Of a stretch of DNA of 64,000 nt, positions 24,140-37,627 are shown one piece after another. A program made the translations under genes and the position numbers. The first letter of the stretch is position 1. Each line of letters starts with the position of its first letter. The notes under the pieces were generated by a model. That model was not told the origin of the DNA. It made no database searches and saw only the letters and a program-made list of their open reading frames with translations. Source of the DNA: Acanthopleura granulata (Eukaryota > Mollusca > Polyplacophora > Chitonida > Chitonidae); assembly GCA_016165875.1 (NCBI GenBank), contig JABBOT010000012.1:13647822-13711821 (forward strand), read 5' to 3'.

Positions 24140-24947
24140 GACGTGTATTCGGGCAGATCCATGTCTCAGGACTAACACGCCTGGCCACACCGTGTGTTAT
24201 TCAGAGCGAGATTCGGCGCAGGGCCAGTCACTGTCCGCCCTGTCAGACCCCGTCAGCTTAGGCGAACGCCGCGTCTCAGACAGCCCGGAGTTCTCCCGAG
24301 GAAACTTTATTAACAGCTTTCCCTCCAGAAAAGAGGGACCGCATGTCCAATCTCAAGACTGTACGGTGTGCCATAGTATAATGTTTTCCTGTATTTGAAG
24401 CTTTCTTTCCTGTTAAGATTGTCACTTGTCTCCCGGTTTAGAAAATACTCTTTCTTATACATCGGTCGCCCGCAGTCGCCTCCTCTCATAATCTCCAAGT
24501 GGTCTGTAAGGACTGGTTCTTTATACGCACACACCAAATCTAAACTCCAATTTATCGCCGTCTTGCCGGATACCACAGGAGGCAAGGGCTACTATAGAAA
24601 CGATAATTTGATTTGACGAAAATCGGAGTAGGACCTTAGCACGTGTCTGTGACAAGCGGACCGGAGAGGAGAGAGAGAGAGGAGAGAGAGCAAGCGAGAA
24701 AGGGTGGGGGAGTGACTGCCATGGACAAAACCTCACGCATTTGTCTCCGCAGGATTCCATAGCGCCTTGTCCTACCGAGCTGAACTTAGCTAGAACATCA
24801 TGCCTCATACTGTAAGATGCCAAGAACTCCGCATGCCGTCTGGTGAGCCGTGAATTACTGAAGAATCCCTGTGTCTAGAGGACAACTGTTAGCAGTCTGG
24901 ACAACTGTGTATCCGCATATCCACAGTACACTATAGAAACCATCACT
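24140..24947 (+). promoter_or_regulatory. Distal promoter and 5' UTR region
   Basis: This roughly 800-nt block is richer in G, C and CpG than its AT-rich surroundings. It holds a GA-rich stretch (GAGA repeats, about 24663-24710) that resembles promoter-proximal GAGA tracts. No convincing TATA box was seen. It runs straight into the first coding exon with several in-frame stops, as expected of a leader. The exact transcription start cannot be placed by eye. Small open frames on either strand here are best read as by-products of the base composition. Confidence 0.45.
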
Positions 24948-25042
24948 ATGACTGACCAGTCCTTTTTCCACATGAACGTTCTCCGGTCTCCGTACCAGAT
25001 GCCGAATTTCGGTTATCCGGGACCCACCTTTATGGATATCAG
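24948..25042 (+). CDS. First coding exon (distal promoter) of an unidentified gene
   Basis: The exon encodes 31 complete codons plus two bases. The peptide begins MTDQSFFHMNVLRSPYQMPN and continues F-G-Y-P-G-P-T-F-M-D-I, rich in aromatic residues, Met and Pro, with no recognisable domain or signal peptide. The ATG is the first in frame after an in-frame TAG at 24876-24878, which supports this start. The exon ends in a strong donor (CAG-like, GTAAGC) at 25043, leaving phase 2. Joining to the 54-nt exon at 50395 keeps the frame and makes an Arg codon (AG+G). The leader upstream is GC-richer than its surroundings, as expected for a promoter and 5' UTR. N-termini of this kind are common in transcription factors with alternative promoters, but I cannot name the family. 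I am fairly sure it is a real exon and unsure of its function. Confidence 0.68.
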
Positions 25043-26353
25043 GTAAGCAAATTATCTGTTTTTAAAATATGTATTAGCTGTCATGATATCAGGTGTGTTG
25101 ACAGAGTTTCATACTCATGTCAGCAAGCAGAAGCTCGTTATTCAGTATCTTTCGGTCAAAACACTTTTCGCCAATCAATTTTTTTAATTTGACCTCACTT
25201 TTTTATTTTGTTGGTATAGTTAAGTGTCCTCTAAGAATCCATTTTACTTGTTATTAGTGATAATTTGGAAAATCTGTAAGAACAAACAGAGTGATCAAAA
25301 GTACCTCATATGTAATAATGTCAATGGTTAAAGTATCCACTAAATGGAACCTCGTATGCCATCATTTCAGTGATTAACGCATATCGCAACGCAGTGGTAT
25401 ATAGCACATAATGTGTTACAATTTCAGTGATTCATGTATACCGTATAAAACAGTGGCAAATAGCACCTCAAGAGTGAGAATTTCTGTACATATCATATCC
25501 CGTTAAAAAATGGCGAAAACCACATGATGAGTTATGTAAGTAATCGTATCCCATAAAACATCGGTTTATAGGGCACCTAAAGTGTTACAATTTAGATGGT
25601 TAAGATATTTCGTAAAAAGGTAATTACGGTATATCTTCGGTAGTTAAGGTATCCCATAAAACATTGATTTAAAGCTCCTATATTGTGTTATAAATCCAAC
25701 AGTTATTTAGTGTCCCTTAACAAGCCATTGTAACATGTGTTCGTATTAGCATGGCCCAGATATACGGTATATAATGCGGCGATGTGACATGACTTAAGGT
25801 TAGGTTTGTGACACAGACAGGCCGGAGGCTGGACACAGCATCACGTATTTGGGTGGTTGACCTCAGCACGAGCTCACCTGTGCTGGCCTAACGGTTTATA
25901 TGTAAACCTATGTGTGTGTGTATGTGTGTAGATATACCTGCGATCACTGGACCACGGAGTATATATCCCCGTGTTAACTGTACAGTTTACTGACAACAAC
26001 ACGTCATTATCATAACACCTATACACGGTCTTATGTGATCTAATGGGACTACAACTATATCTGCTGTATACACGCATACTGAATAGCCTCACCGGGGCTA
26101 TAATGCAACATTAACAACTGTTACAAAAACCGAAAAGAAACAGAAGACGGTATTATTATAGTAAAGCTAGAGGCAAGTGCAGACTGGCGAAGAAAACTAC
26201 TAAAACATAATTGTAGTGAATGAATTTGGAAGATATTTCCATTTTGAACTGATCTAAAAATCATCCAAATTGTACTTTTGTAATCACAGACAGTAGCTGT
26301 CAGTTTTAATGTATTTATATGCGTTTCATCAATGCACAATATATACATGTTTA

Positions 26354-26492
26354 ATTTATTCATTTGATTAGTGTTTTAAAAAGTACGCAATGCTACTTCG
26401 CTTGTGCGACTTTGGCTAGCATTGTGGTAGGAGAGGACTGGGCACAGCCCGGGGGAAAACCGCGGCCATCTGCAGATCGCTGGCAGAGTACA
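26354..26492 (-). repeat. 3' half of a diverged MetaSINE-like SINE
   Basis: Tail and central domain (GACTGGGCACAGCCCGGGGG, complement orientation) are recognisable. The tRNA-like head is missing. Confidence 0.65.
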
Positions 26493-27829
26493 TACATGTT
26501 TAAATATAATCTGTCCTATTCCTAATTTCGTAGGAAGTTGTAAAAGGTATTTGAAAATATGGAACAACAAGAACTTTAACTTCTTTTGTTTTTGAGACGT
26601 AAAATATTTAATTTAAACATGTTACATGTAGGCTGCAACTATATAGAGCCGTCAGTGATTTAGTCTGAAATCAGTTGCGTTGTGACAAGTACTGGAAGAT
26701 TTTACCCGAGGCCTTTTTCTCCGCCAGCGTTTTAAAGTTTCGCCTCGCGTGATACAAAGGCGTGGCTCTTGCATAATTGGCAGACGAACACATAACGTAT
26801 ATACCTGTATCTGAGCAACTACGGAACATACACCACTGACGAAACCACAGAGAAGTGGAGAAATGATTACTCTCAGCCACGTGGCTTAAGTCTCCTAAAA
26901 GGAAATAAAAGTGTTCCCCCAGGTAAAAAGGTGCATGGGCAAACATGTATATCCGTGTATAATACAGACTTATGTCAATAACTTTGTGTTAGTTACTCAA
27001 TCCCATTGGTTGATTAAACCCTGGAGCCACTCATTTCTGGTAACTAACGCTGCCTATGGATCCGCTTACTTGTTATACGACATGTGTGTTAAAACAATCA
27101 GTCTGTAAATGTATGTAAAAAAACCCAAATAAATGCTTTAAGGTAAAGAAACAAACTTCATTTGTCAATAAATTTCTATCGACCTCGCCTTAAAAATCTC
27201 TATCTAAATATAACACGACGTTTAACCGGATTTGAGCAATTAAATCTAAATTAGCGTTGTTTATATACAGTGTACATTTTGTAGTATAAATGCATTTGAA
27301 TTCAGCAAGAAATTGAAATAAAATAACGTAAAATAGACATTGAATACATTTTTTTATATTCCCTAGTTATTTGTATACATATATTTCTGGGGATTTGATA
27401 TCTTTGTCGTAAACTTGTTTTTTTATTTCATATCAGTTACCCAGAGAGATATCCGTCCATTCAGTTTGTGACGGGACATGTAATATGTGATTTAAGAATA
27501 TATCACCTTTTCACCTTAACTATGAAATATGTGTAAAATCCATTGTCTTTGATATTGTGAAAGGGTCAGTAAATGATGTACAGAAACGCTAAGAAGGTTT
27601 AATAAATATGCAGTCACTATATATATGGCGATATAGTTTCGATGTTTACCTTTCCCATTTGTTTCAGTTGTGCGATGTAAATTATGATTCGTATATAATC
27701 AACAATGAGAAGATGCGTGCATGATAACTGAATATCTGGGTGATACTATATACGGTATGACTATGCTTGTCTCTGTACATGGTAATGTGTTAAACTCTGG
27801 CCGATCGGAGACGTCGTCCTACCCTAGTT

Positions 27830-28100
27830 CACATGATCTGGCCCGGGCTCGGAATTAGGAAACTTGTTAACTTCTCAGTTTGTTGACAGTCGGTGTACGC
27901 CGCGAGCGTGGCATTCCAGCCTGCCATGTTACATTTGCCGAAAGCCGAGAAAAAGCGCCGGGGCTTTGCCTCGGTCAACACGACACGGTTTGACTTAATT
28001 GCCTTAGTTCATACAGGTAAAGCCCAGGTAAAGCGCTTTCACTTTATGGGCACATTCGGCTAATGCCCGGAATCATGTCCACGTCCGACAGGGCTTCGCT
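27830..28100. promoter_or_regulatory. Candidate conserved non-coding block
   Basis: A GC-richer stretch (GGCATTCCAGCCTGCCATGT, GCGCCGGGGCTTTGCCTCGG) within AT-rich intron, with two CAGGTAAAG motifs near 28014 and 28027. No open frame or exon is supported, although ACAG|GTAAAG could act as a donor. Confidence 0.28.
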
Positions 28101-28282
28101 GAAAAGATTCGAAACTGTAGCAACACACGGACAGCTAATTAATAGCGAAAATTGACTTGCCCTATGACTATTACAGTAGAGAGTAATGACGGCGGCAGAA
28201 TAGCGTGGACGCCGCGTGTAACAAATTTACAAATGCTATCTGTATCATGCTGAATACTGAAATAAACGTGTTTATGAGTTAA

Positions 28283-28327
28283 ATATTCTTGAATACGACG
28301 TAAAAGACCAATCAAATAAATATAAGT
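28283..28327 (+). repeat. SINE tail fragment
   Basis: TATTCTTGAATACGACGTAA followed by AAGACCAATCAAATAAATAT matches the 3' tail of the MetaSINE-like family; no body is seen. Confidence 0.55.
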
Positions 28328-30799
28328 ATTCAAAATCATATGCATATACATGCCCGAATGCTATTCAAGGATGTTGCTATTTAAATTAATGGAAAAAAAA
28401 AACAAGCAGAAAAGGTTCATTTATAAAGAATATAATAAAAATTGTTTATCGATGTAATCAGCCTTGGAAGGCTATGCCTTGTATTTTTAAAATAAATACT
28501 TTTAGAATGCCTTTTAATTTGTCTCTGCCTTTCACAATAAGAAGAGGTTTCTAAGCTGGCAAACAGAGCTGAGTCCGTGATGCAGCTACGGTATTAACGC
28601 AGTTACAATAATCTGTTGTTAGCACAGAGCTATCACATTTAATCATCAACGTGACTACCACATTTATTCGTTAATACATGCACCTACCATATTCAGTCGT
28701 TAACACTGCAGCTACCATTTTTCATTTAACACCGCAATCGATATTAATGTCAATAATTTCGAATGACATTGCAAACGTAATATAACAGAAATGCAGAGCA
28801 TACGCCCGTTGAGTTTTCGTGTCTATGACTTGGGAGTGCTTGTCAACAGTTCCCCTGATATAGGGGATGGAATAAGGTTTCGAAGCTGAACGTCGAGTCT
28901 CGTATTTTAAAGGGAGGCCATGTTGTCACGAACGTCACTGACGTATTATACATGAAGTTTCCGAGTCATAACTGTTGTTGCATGAGGGTAATTAAGTCAT
29001 GCTTCCATAATACCAGTGTACCTTACCTAAGTTTGTGATTGCTTTTTCACTTCATGCTTTCACTGATTCTGCGAGTTCCTACCTCCCAGACGTAATATAG
29101 GTTGATATTTTGCAGAAATGAAACCTGAAACTTTCTAGTTTCCTCTTCTAAAAAAATATAGACTTTCACTCTCATTACTTATTTATTCTCATTAATTATT
29201 TCTGGTCAGTTTTCATACAAAACGCTGATAGAAGTGATATATATTTTCTCGATGTTATTATTGTCTAGGCTAAGTTCCCCAGACTTAATTTCGCCTAGCT
29301 CTACTGTAAACAAAAGTCACCGTTGTCAGGGTCAGTCATTTTTTAAATTAGTTATTATTTATGAATACGTAGGATTTTTAGCAATCGATGCCCTCCCAAT
29401 ATGTCAGGAAAGCACTCTTTCCTTTACGTGGAGAGACACAGTAGAGTTTCTGAGCATGACACCCTTGGAGTAATTTCATGAACACGAGCTGATTACTATC
29501 CAAATAAAATATCTACGCATGAAGTTTAATAGATATATTACATTTAAAGTCTTAAAGCACATTATCGGCATTACGCTGCAGTGTATTCTGGTGCTTATAC
29601 ACCCCATTATGCCAGGTAATGCTAAACAACATGCAGATACATGTATATAAGTGAATACCAGACGGTATATTCTTATAGCCTTTATAGGAAATTATTTCGA
29701 AATTTCTAAAGGCGGGTAATTACCTATAATAAGACAAGTTTGCTTTAGTATTCAGCAAATTTAGTCAGGACAGTATGAGAAAATGTTATAAGTATTCCAA
29801 GAGTTATAAACAATTCTTGGTTTTTCTTGGCGGGAAAGTCCATGGAACCTACGTCTAATGAAATGAATATAAAATAATACAACACAGAGAGTATGTGGTC
29901 GGTGAAGTCCAGCCTCTTGTCAAAGTACGTTAGTTGCACGGGGTTTTGTTTTAACTATTCAAGTAAATGCTTAAAACGTAGCAACGTACGCCCCCTATAG
30001 CACCAATTTGATACCCACGTATAATGGCCGTTTCACGCACCCTCTATACAGCTTTATATCAACATTTTAACAAAAAGGACCATCAAAATAAGTGATCACA
30101 TCTTCTTATGGTTTTACTTGGTAGATAAAAATTGGCTCACCATTATCATCCAGAATTAAGTTTAAGATTATTATCTGCTCATCGACCATAAGGTGAAGGG
30201 AGAGAATAGGTAATTAGGCCCACAATTAGGACGTACTTATCTTTGTGCTGAATTTGGGGAAAGAAAGTGCAAATCACGCACACTCATACCGTAAATAAAT
30301 TAGAATCTGTTGTGAATTGCACTTTGAGTAATTCTAGACCAGTGACGTCTAATAAATTACATTTAACATCACTGTAATTTTTTTTGTACTTAATTATGCT
30401 AAGCCATGGTGCTAGGGGACGTGTAAGTTGTTACTTCTTAAAAACTTACATGAACAGTTAGGGTAAATCCCTGACTGAGGTAAATAGACAAGAGGCCGGA
30501 TTTTACCGACAACGTGTGACCATTTGCCAACTATCACACTGTCGTCGCTGCCCTGGTTTTACTCTCTATGCTGTAGTCTTTTATATTTTATTACCTTATT
30601 TCCAATTTATATATCCATGCATGGCCACTAGAATGGTTTAGTAACTCACCTTCTAAAGCTGCATGGCCAAGGTACAATGCCCTTGTAATGACAGTGTAAG
30701 TAAGATGAATTGTATATGGTTGGTTTCTCAAATGCCTTATGGTCAAATTGAAATACCTCGACACCTGTACAGAGAGTAACACGCGCGGATTTAGAGAAA

Positions 30800-31075
30800 A
30801 TGTTACCTGTATAATAATACAAGTCTTAGCAGGCTAGGTCTGACAGGTAAATGGCCCAGGTGTGCCCAGGTAGACTCATGGCACTGACTCCCAAACTTGA
30901 GCTATTTGTCTGTCAACAAGGCCGCGTAAAGTCAGCGATAATGATCAAATACGACCTGTAGGTATTTGCTATTCTGCTCGGCTCAAACGTGACACGGCGC
31001 TGCGCCCGTCTTTTCTCAAGTGTTAGCTGCTTTATTTGCCAGTTTATTCGAATATACCCGTCAGCGAATCAACTC
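30800..31075. promoter_or_regulatory. Candidate conserved non-coding block with CAGGT cluster
   Basis: Three CAGGT motifs (GACAGGTAAA, CCCAGGTGTG, CCCAGGTAGA) fall within about 35 nt near 30840-30875, followed by GC-richer complex sequence. CAGGTA/CACCTG-type motifs are bound by E-protein, Snail and ZEB factors. Confidence 0.28.
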
Positions 31076-34000
31076 TTCATAATTGTATATAGACATTTCA
31101 CCTTTTTTATGAGCTTATGGAAATAGCGTTATTCCGTGAAAGCCATGACCGCCTCATCTTAAACAACGCCGATCACACACACTCACCACTGCAACCCATG
31201 ACATTTTTCGCCAGTTTGAATCTTTTATTTTTTCGAACTAAATTTTGGTAAAGACTTACAGAAAATTTTTTCGAAGCTTTGAATGAGTCATACTCAGCAT
31301 AAGTATAAATATACGCATTCACTAGATACAAATATCAATTAAACTCTTTGTTCAAACTTTTCTCTTTTGATTTGGAAAAGAAAAAACAATTGCAAAGATA
31401 TCTTTATATGGTCTCATATGTTTCGATAGGAACGGAGAAAAATTCTGGTTGCTATCGCCATTCACTGATGTTTGAACATCCACACAGGCATTCAAGCTTC
31501 GAAAAAGTATAGACATACACACTTAATTGCCAGCTAGGTTGGTGCAGAATTTCCCATCTCCAACCGGATAAGTTTGGTGTTAAAACCAATTCGGAATCAC
31601 GTAATTGTGCTAATATTGCAGGAAGAAATTATAGATTAGCTGCTATGTCATTTGGAAAAAGCATCGGCAGAAACCTGGTTATTTCACATTACGCAATGTA
31701 AAAATATTTACCTGGTTGGGACAGCGTACGTGTTTTTGGTGATGCTTTAGTCAGCCGATTGCAGGCCGAGCCACTGACATTCAGGATGTTCTGGCCGGGC
31801 TGACCTTTAGCAGGCAAACGTTATTCAAGAGAGACTGGCATTGGGGATGGGGTGGGGGCCGGGGGTGAACTCTATATCCAGAGTGTGTAGTTCACATCTA
31901 TCCAAACTATCTCTTGACGACTTACGTTCTATGTCGTTCAAGACGTAGCCTGGGTAAAGACGATGTCATTCAAAGACAACTGCATAGATCTTGCAAGGAA
32001 CAGTTAGTTACTGGGTGTTTCGTAGGATGCCAAACTTCGCGCTTGTAACCCGATGTCCCTTGAACAGTTCGCATCCATATGTTCGCGAGCCCAGTATGTT
32101 CTTTTACCATCGTGTTACAAAGGGCGGATAAATAGCGTTTCTGACTCTCTTTACGTTGTTGATCGACATTTTCAGGAAAATGTTCTTCCCCAGGCTGAAA
32201 AATGGCACAGGGCTTGCATTTATGGTACAACACATGTAATATTACGCCAACTTGTTTATTTAATTGACAAATTAAAATCCGTATTTGAAAACTTCATGTC
32301 GAAAACCGCCGTTTGACGAAATGCCCTGATCAACTACAACACATAGCATACATTATGACTATTTACTTTCCAAAAGTTTTGCGGTCATATCAATACCAAT
32401 TACCTTCCGTTGCAGTAGTCAGACTCACTGCATACTCAAGTCATAGTGACAACTTCAATTTAACTGTCTCAGCCTTATATATTGGCGCTGTGACAAAAGA
32501 ATGGGTAGGTCAAGAGAGGGGGCTATCTACAAGCGCAGTGAGCTGTTCATAGTATTTGGTGTTTACGGACTAGCCCTGTCGGAAATACATATTCGGTTTC
32601 AAATTTGGTGACTGATGTTCGATTTTGAAGCCAATTATAAAATGCTTATTTCAGAAGTGATGCAGAAATAATCAGGGGCACGTTTTATGAAGACGGCACA
32701 ACCCTACATCAAACGTAATTACCATTTCGCCATGGCAGTTACGTTTAATATAACTTACACCTTGTTCGTAAAACGGGGCCCAGAATTACGCGATTTACTG
32801 TCCTGTTATGACAACGTGTTACAAATGCATGGCGTTGATATTCCGTTACACAGACGTAGTTTTTGGACACCACATTGCATGATTACAAACTGGCTGAAAA
32901 TGCAGGTACATCTTTTACATAACACACAGCAAGCATGGAATACTCGGGAGAACATATCACTTAATTTATACGCCTGGATAGAATTCTTCACGAGTAATTG
33001 CCACTCTTCTACAGTCAACTACTTCAAGTTCAAGTAACAACACAGAACACGATTTTAAACGCCTCTTCGTTAAAATTCCAACTGTATTTTGTAGATCCTT
33101 TTTGTGTTGTAATTGTTCATAACCACAGTAATATAGTTTGACAAACGAATCAAGCTGAACAAGACAGACATATAACAGAGGCTATTTTCAATTGATTGCA
33201 GCTTTTGAAAACCAGTTGTTGTTTAATGCCGATCTTCAGTATAAAGAATGCAGTATGAATCGCCATAATACACGCAATCAGTCAAGTTTACTATAATTTA
33301 GTTTATTTTAATGTTTGTATTTCTCAATGTACATCCATCAATCAATAGTCTTTTTAATGAAGATCTCAATTAATTTTTGTCTCATGACGAATATCTCCAC
33401 ATAACGACATTAATATATAATGCCATAAACCGGCCATTAATCTCCTCCCTGTTCCCGCTGGAACCCAAAGCAGTTGGTCGTAAACATTTCCAAAATATAC
33501 CACTGGGAACAATCCATTTACAATTTTAGGGAATAAGATGGTATTTACAAAGTTAATCATTGATTGTGGACATTGTTAGATGTATAGCCGCTTTAAGTTG
33601 GCAGCCCAGACGCCAACTCGCACACGGAGCTTGATTCAGTCTCCTTTGACTACATCTTGGTGTTTTATTGGCCGTATACGTGTTTGCATAAGTACAGGCC
33701 AAATGCCGGAATCACAATTCAAAGCCCAAATGAAAACATTAATCTTCTTTGTATTTCTCCGGAATCCCAATATATAATACACACTTTATATGGCCCGGGG
33801 AGCACAATATTTGTCCTAAATATAACACTTAATATGTGTTTACTATTTTAACTCCTAAGCCTCAAATTAAGCGTTTAAATCATATATTTTAGCATAGTGG
33901 AATCGGTTTTGATTCCTGTAAGTTTGGTAAGTTTGAAAAAAAGAGATCCCTAGATCATCGGCATACATGTCTTAAAAAATATCCACCCAAAGCTTTTAAA

Positions 34001-35049
34001 GCATGTACCTTTTCATTTTCATGATGCTGTATAAAAACAGATATCGAGGTTTATTAAAGTAATTGAAACCGTGCACAATTAGATATCTGAAAGCGCCGTC
34101 ATGTTATCAGTTTATACCAGTCAGCTGCAAGTTATTTCTGCAAGCCTTGGACGCACCTGCATGCGTGTTTCCGGTGTGACGTCACGCGATCGCGGTTATG
34201 CCTTTCCATCAGAGAAACTGAAGATCGTTGGGTACGATTGACGCGACATCGTGTTTCCGGTTTCCTTACTATGAGGTCTCTGGATTGATAGACTTACCAA
34301 GTATACACAATTGGAAGCAATGACCATGGCCTGTTAGGTATTATTTCCGAAATAAGTGAGGTTATATTATTTGTTGTCTTTTTCAGTAAATAGATGGTTT
34401 GCAGCCCAAACATAGTTGTTACGTGACTTTTTAACGTATAGAGCAACTGGACTTAAAATTATTGTTTTTTTTTTATCAATCTCATAATATATTATACCTG
34501 TCTTTGGATTGTTCACTGCACAATACCATAGTTTTTAAGAGGATAACATTAGCTTCATCTTCAAAAAATTCCATCAAACATTCTATATTGACGAAACATT
34601 GCTTATTGGCTGTGTCTGAAAAACATCTTGGCATGTATCATTGTAAAATTTGTGATATTGACCACAAAATTCGCCTTTTATTGGGAATTGATGCATAATA
34701 TGCAAATAGGAGATCGATTTAACACAATGGATGGAATGCTTCTAATGATGTAGAGGATGATGTAGTTTGCTGCATGGAAATCGTATAATGTCTTCAGCAA
34801 AAGCGAGATGTGAACACTCTCTGTAATCAGAAATTTAAAGCCATTATCAAGAAATTGAAATTTGTTCAAATGAAAGAATATTTTACTATCGGCCAAATAT
34901 AAATAATCCTAGAAACCGATGAATGAAGCTGTAACGTATACGCATATGTTCTGTTGTAACAGAAGGATGTAATTATCACGAAACATTGATTGTATTCAAA
35001 TAAATTTGCATTTGTATGGCCGCGATGGCCATTAGAGAAAATTGATTGT

Positions 35050-35835
35050 ATTTTGGATTTTGGAGACATTTGCACTTTTTCAGCGCTTGCATTTGCACAG
35101 TGATTGAGCTTTTCGGTGTTTTCGCTTTTGTCTTGCTTGATTCTTGACACTGCTTGAGCTTTTCCAGTGCTTGAGCTATTGCATTGCTTGAGCGTTAACA
35201 GTGCAATTTTGGTCGCAGTTTTCACATCGCTTGAGCGTTTAAAGTGTTTGAGCTGTTCAGTGATAGAGTTTTTACATCACTTGAACATTTGCAGTGCTGG
35301 AGCCTTTCGGTGTTTAATTTTTATAGTGTTCGAGCTGTTACAATACTTGGCCGTTTACAGTGCTTGAATTTTATCAATTTTTGAGCCGTTCAGTGTTCAA
35401 ACTTTTACAATACTTGAGTGCTTATAGTGCTTGAGATTTTCGGTGCTGAGCTTTTCAGTGTTTGAGCTTTTACAGTGCCTGAGCTATTCAGCGTTTGTGC
35501 TTTTCCATCACTTAAGATTTTACATCGCTTTTGAGGTTACAATGCTGCAGCTATGTTAGCTTTTTATTTCGCTTGAAAGTTCACTGTGCTTGGTCTGCTC
35601 ACTGTTTGAGCTTTTACATCGTTTGAGCGTTTGCAGGTTCTTGATATTTTTCATAGCTTGAGCTTTTACAGTGGCTCAGCTTTTCAGTGTTTTACTTTCT
35701 TTTCAGGGCTTTTACATCGCTTGAGATTTCTCATTGTTTGAACTTTTGGGCGTTTACATTGCTTGACAGTGCTTTTATTGCATAAGGGTTAATAGAGCTT
35801 GAGTCTTCACAGTGTTCGAGCGGTGAAATTGTTTC
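35050..35835 (+). repeat. Degenerate minisatellite of about 17-nt units (GTGCTTGAGCTTTTACA)
   Basis: Nearly 800 nt of variants of AGTGCTTGAGCTTTTAC, with alternates such as AGTGTTTGAGCTTTTC and CATCGCTTGAGCGTTTG. Roughly 40 or more units are present by eye. The repeat is highly diverged and so old. It holds no coding potential. Confidence 0.8.
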
Positions 35836-37491
35836 TGGAAGATAGTGAGTGATACCTTTATTCGCTCACAGGCTTCGCGCTGAATTTATACAAGACAATT
35901 TGGTGATTTTTTCTCAAAGTTTTTGCAATTAGTGTTGTTTTCTGCTTTGTAAACAGAAGAGGGTTTAATAAGAACCGAGAACTGGTACTGTCTGTGTTCT
36001 CTCCTTTGGTTTGATTCATAGCGGCGAGGTGCACAGAGCCGGCTGCTAGACCATTCATCATCGGCAAAGCTTCGCATTGACTGATCGCGCAATTGAACAG
36101 CGGGTCAAGCAGATTAAATTGAATGATCTTTACTTTCGCTAAAATGCCAGTATCAAACGAAGCGCTGCATGATTTACATTTTCATTGAGGCTTGCGCTCC
36201 CACGCGATCTAGATGCTGGCTAAGAAATGACTTCTTCTGTCGGTCAAATCTTTGGGGACAGTCGTGTGTCGTTGCATGGAAATATTCTCGATAATTCCCC
36301 TTACTTCCAACGCTTCGGTTGTTGTTGGTCCGCTGTTAATGACATCTGTGTGTTTTGACGCTCGATGCCGTGATGCTGCATCGGCCACACGAAAGACATT
36401 ACGTAATATATAAAACGTTATCTCTGTTATAGAATATATATTATTACAGGATATTCCAATAAGAGTATTGTGACTGTTGTGATTTTGGGTGATTTTATCA
36501 GTTCTTGATATAGTGACACAAATATTTTGTTTTCTTTACTACAAACTAGGAGATTGAATGGCATATACATGTACATGCTAATCTTTAAAGGAATGAACCA
36601 GCTATGTAGGCAATCAGATACAGATTGAGAGATATTTGTTCACGCGATTGAGCCCATGCACGCGGAGCGTAATTGAATGCGTGCATTGGAGTATATATAT
36701 GTGTATACAAAGATATCGCGTTAGGGTATAACATTCCTGATATCATGCGAATGTTGATGTATCCTGTACTCTTTACGCCACTCCATGAAGCATTTGAACA
36801 TGCATGGTGTGCACACTTCACAGGAACGTATATACGATTTAAAGGTAAATACCCGTTACCAGTGTAAGTATGATGTGATGGTTGCTGTAGACATTCCCTT
36901 GAGTGGGATGTATGTGGGATTGATGGAGCCATTAATTATTCTGTTTTCACAATATATCATTTAAACTGACAAGTCTGAATATTTATTCTGTAGCTAGCTG
37001 CTGGGCAATACATACAGAAACTGTCGGTTTGCCAGTGTTTTTATAAACATACTCTGTGTGATCAATTTATGCGCATATCGTCTATTTTTCTGTAGTGACT
37101 CGATATTGCTCTTGCATGGATGGAAAAATAAACAATACGCATTCAGTTCGGTTTAGTTGGGGAAGGGAATGACTACGACTGTGCAGATGGTGCAGACTTC
37201 TAGTATGACCCACCTATATATGCATGAAAACTGTGCTTGGCAGGTCTCTGGTGTTGCAACGTTTACGCATATAGACTGTAGCTTAAAGTGCCACTCTGGT
37301 CAGAATACAAATTGCTTAGAAATATTACAGTGATATGAAAGAAATCCTACGGAGTAATTAAAACACCATGTTTCAAAAAGATTTTGATGAATGACACTAT
37401 TTCACCCATATAACTGAAGACTCCTTGAAAATCAAAATTTTCGGCTGTGTTCCTAAAATTTTCCTGATGTTATGTAATAATATTCCTTCTA

Positions 37492-37627
37492 TGACGTCGA
37501 ATCAGGCAGATGTGACGTTGAGGAAAGCATTTGTGCTGGGATGACGTCAAGAGCGTTTTGAAAGTGCAGCGTACTTTGTGGATACACGTCAGTCATTGAT
37601 GACGTCATGTGTTCGTGGGTGACGTCA
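37492..37627. promoter_or_regulatory. Cluster of CRE (CREB/ATF) sites
   Basis: Three perfect TGACGTCA palindromes (37542-37549, 37600-37607, 37620-37627) and two one- or two-base variants (TGACGTCG at 37492, TGACGTTG at 37513) fall within 136 nt. CREB/ATF bZIP dimers bind this palindrome. A single extra TGACGTCA lies at 34177-34184 and another at 3237-3244. Homotypic clustering inside the first intron suggests a cAMP- or stress-responsive enhancer, although CpG-containing sites can also arise in a small repeat. Confidence 0.5.

Noticed and set aside
31970..33037. Group of 87-116 residue open frames on both strands
   Set aside because: No recognisable domain, no consistent splice sites, and frames overlap on both strands.
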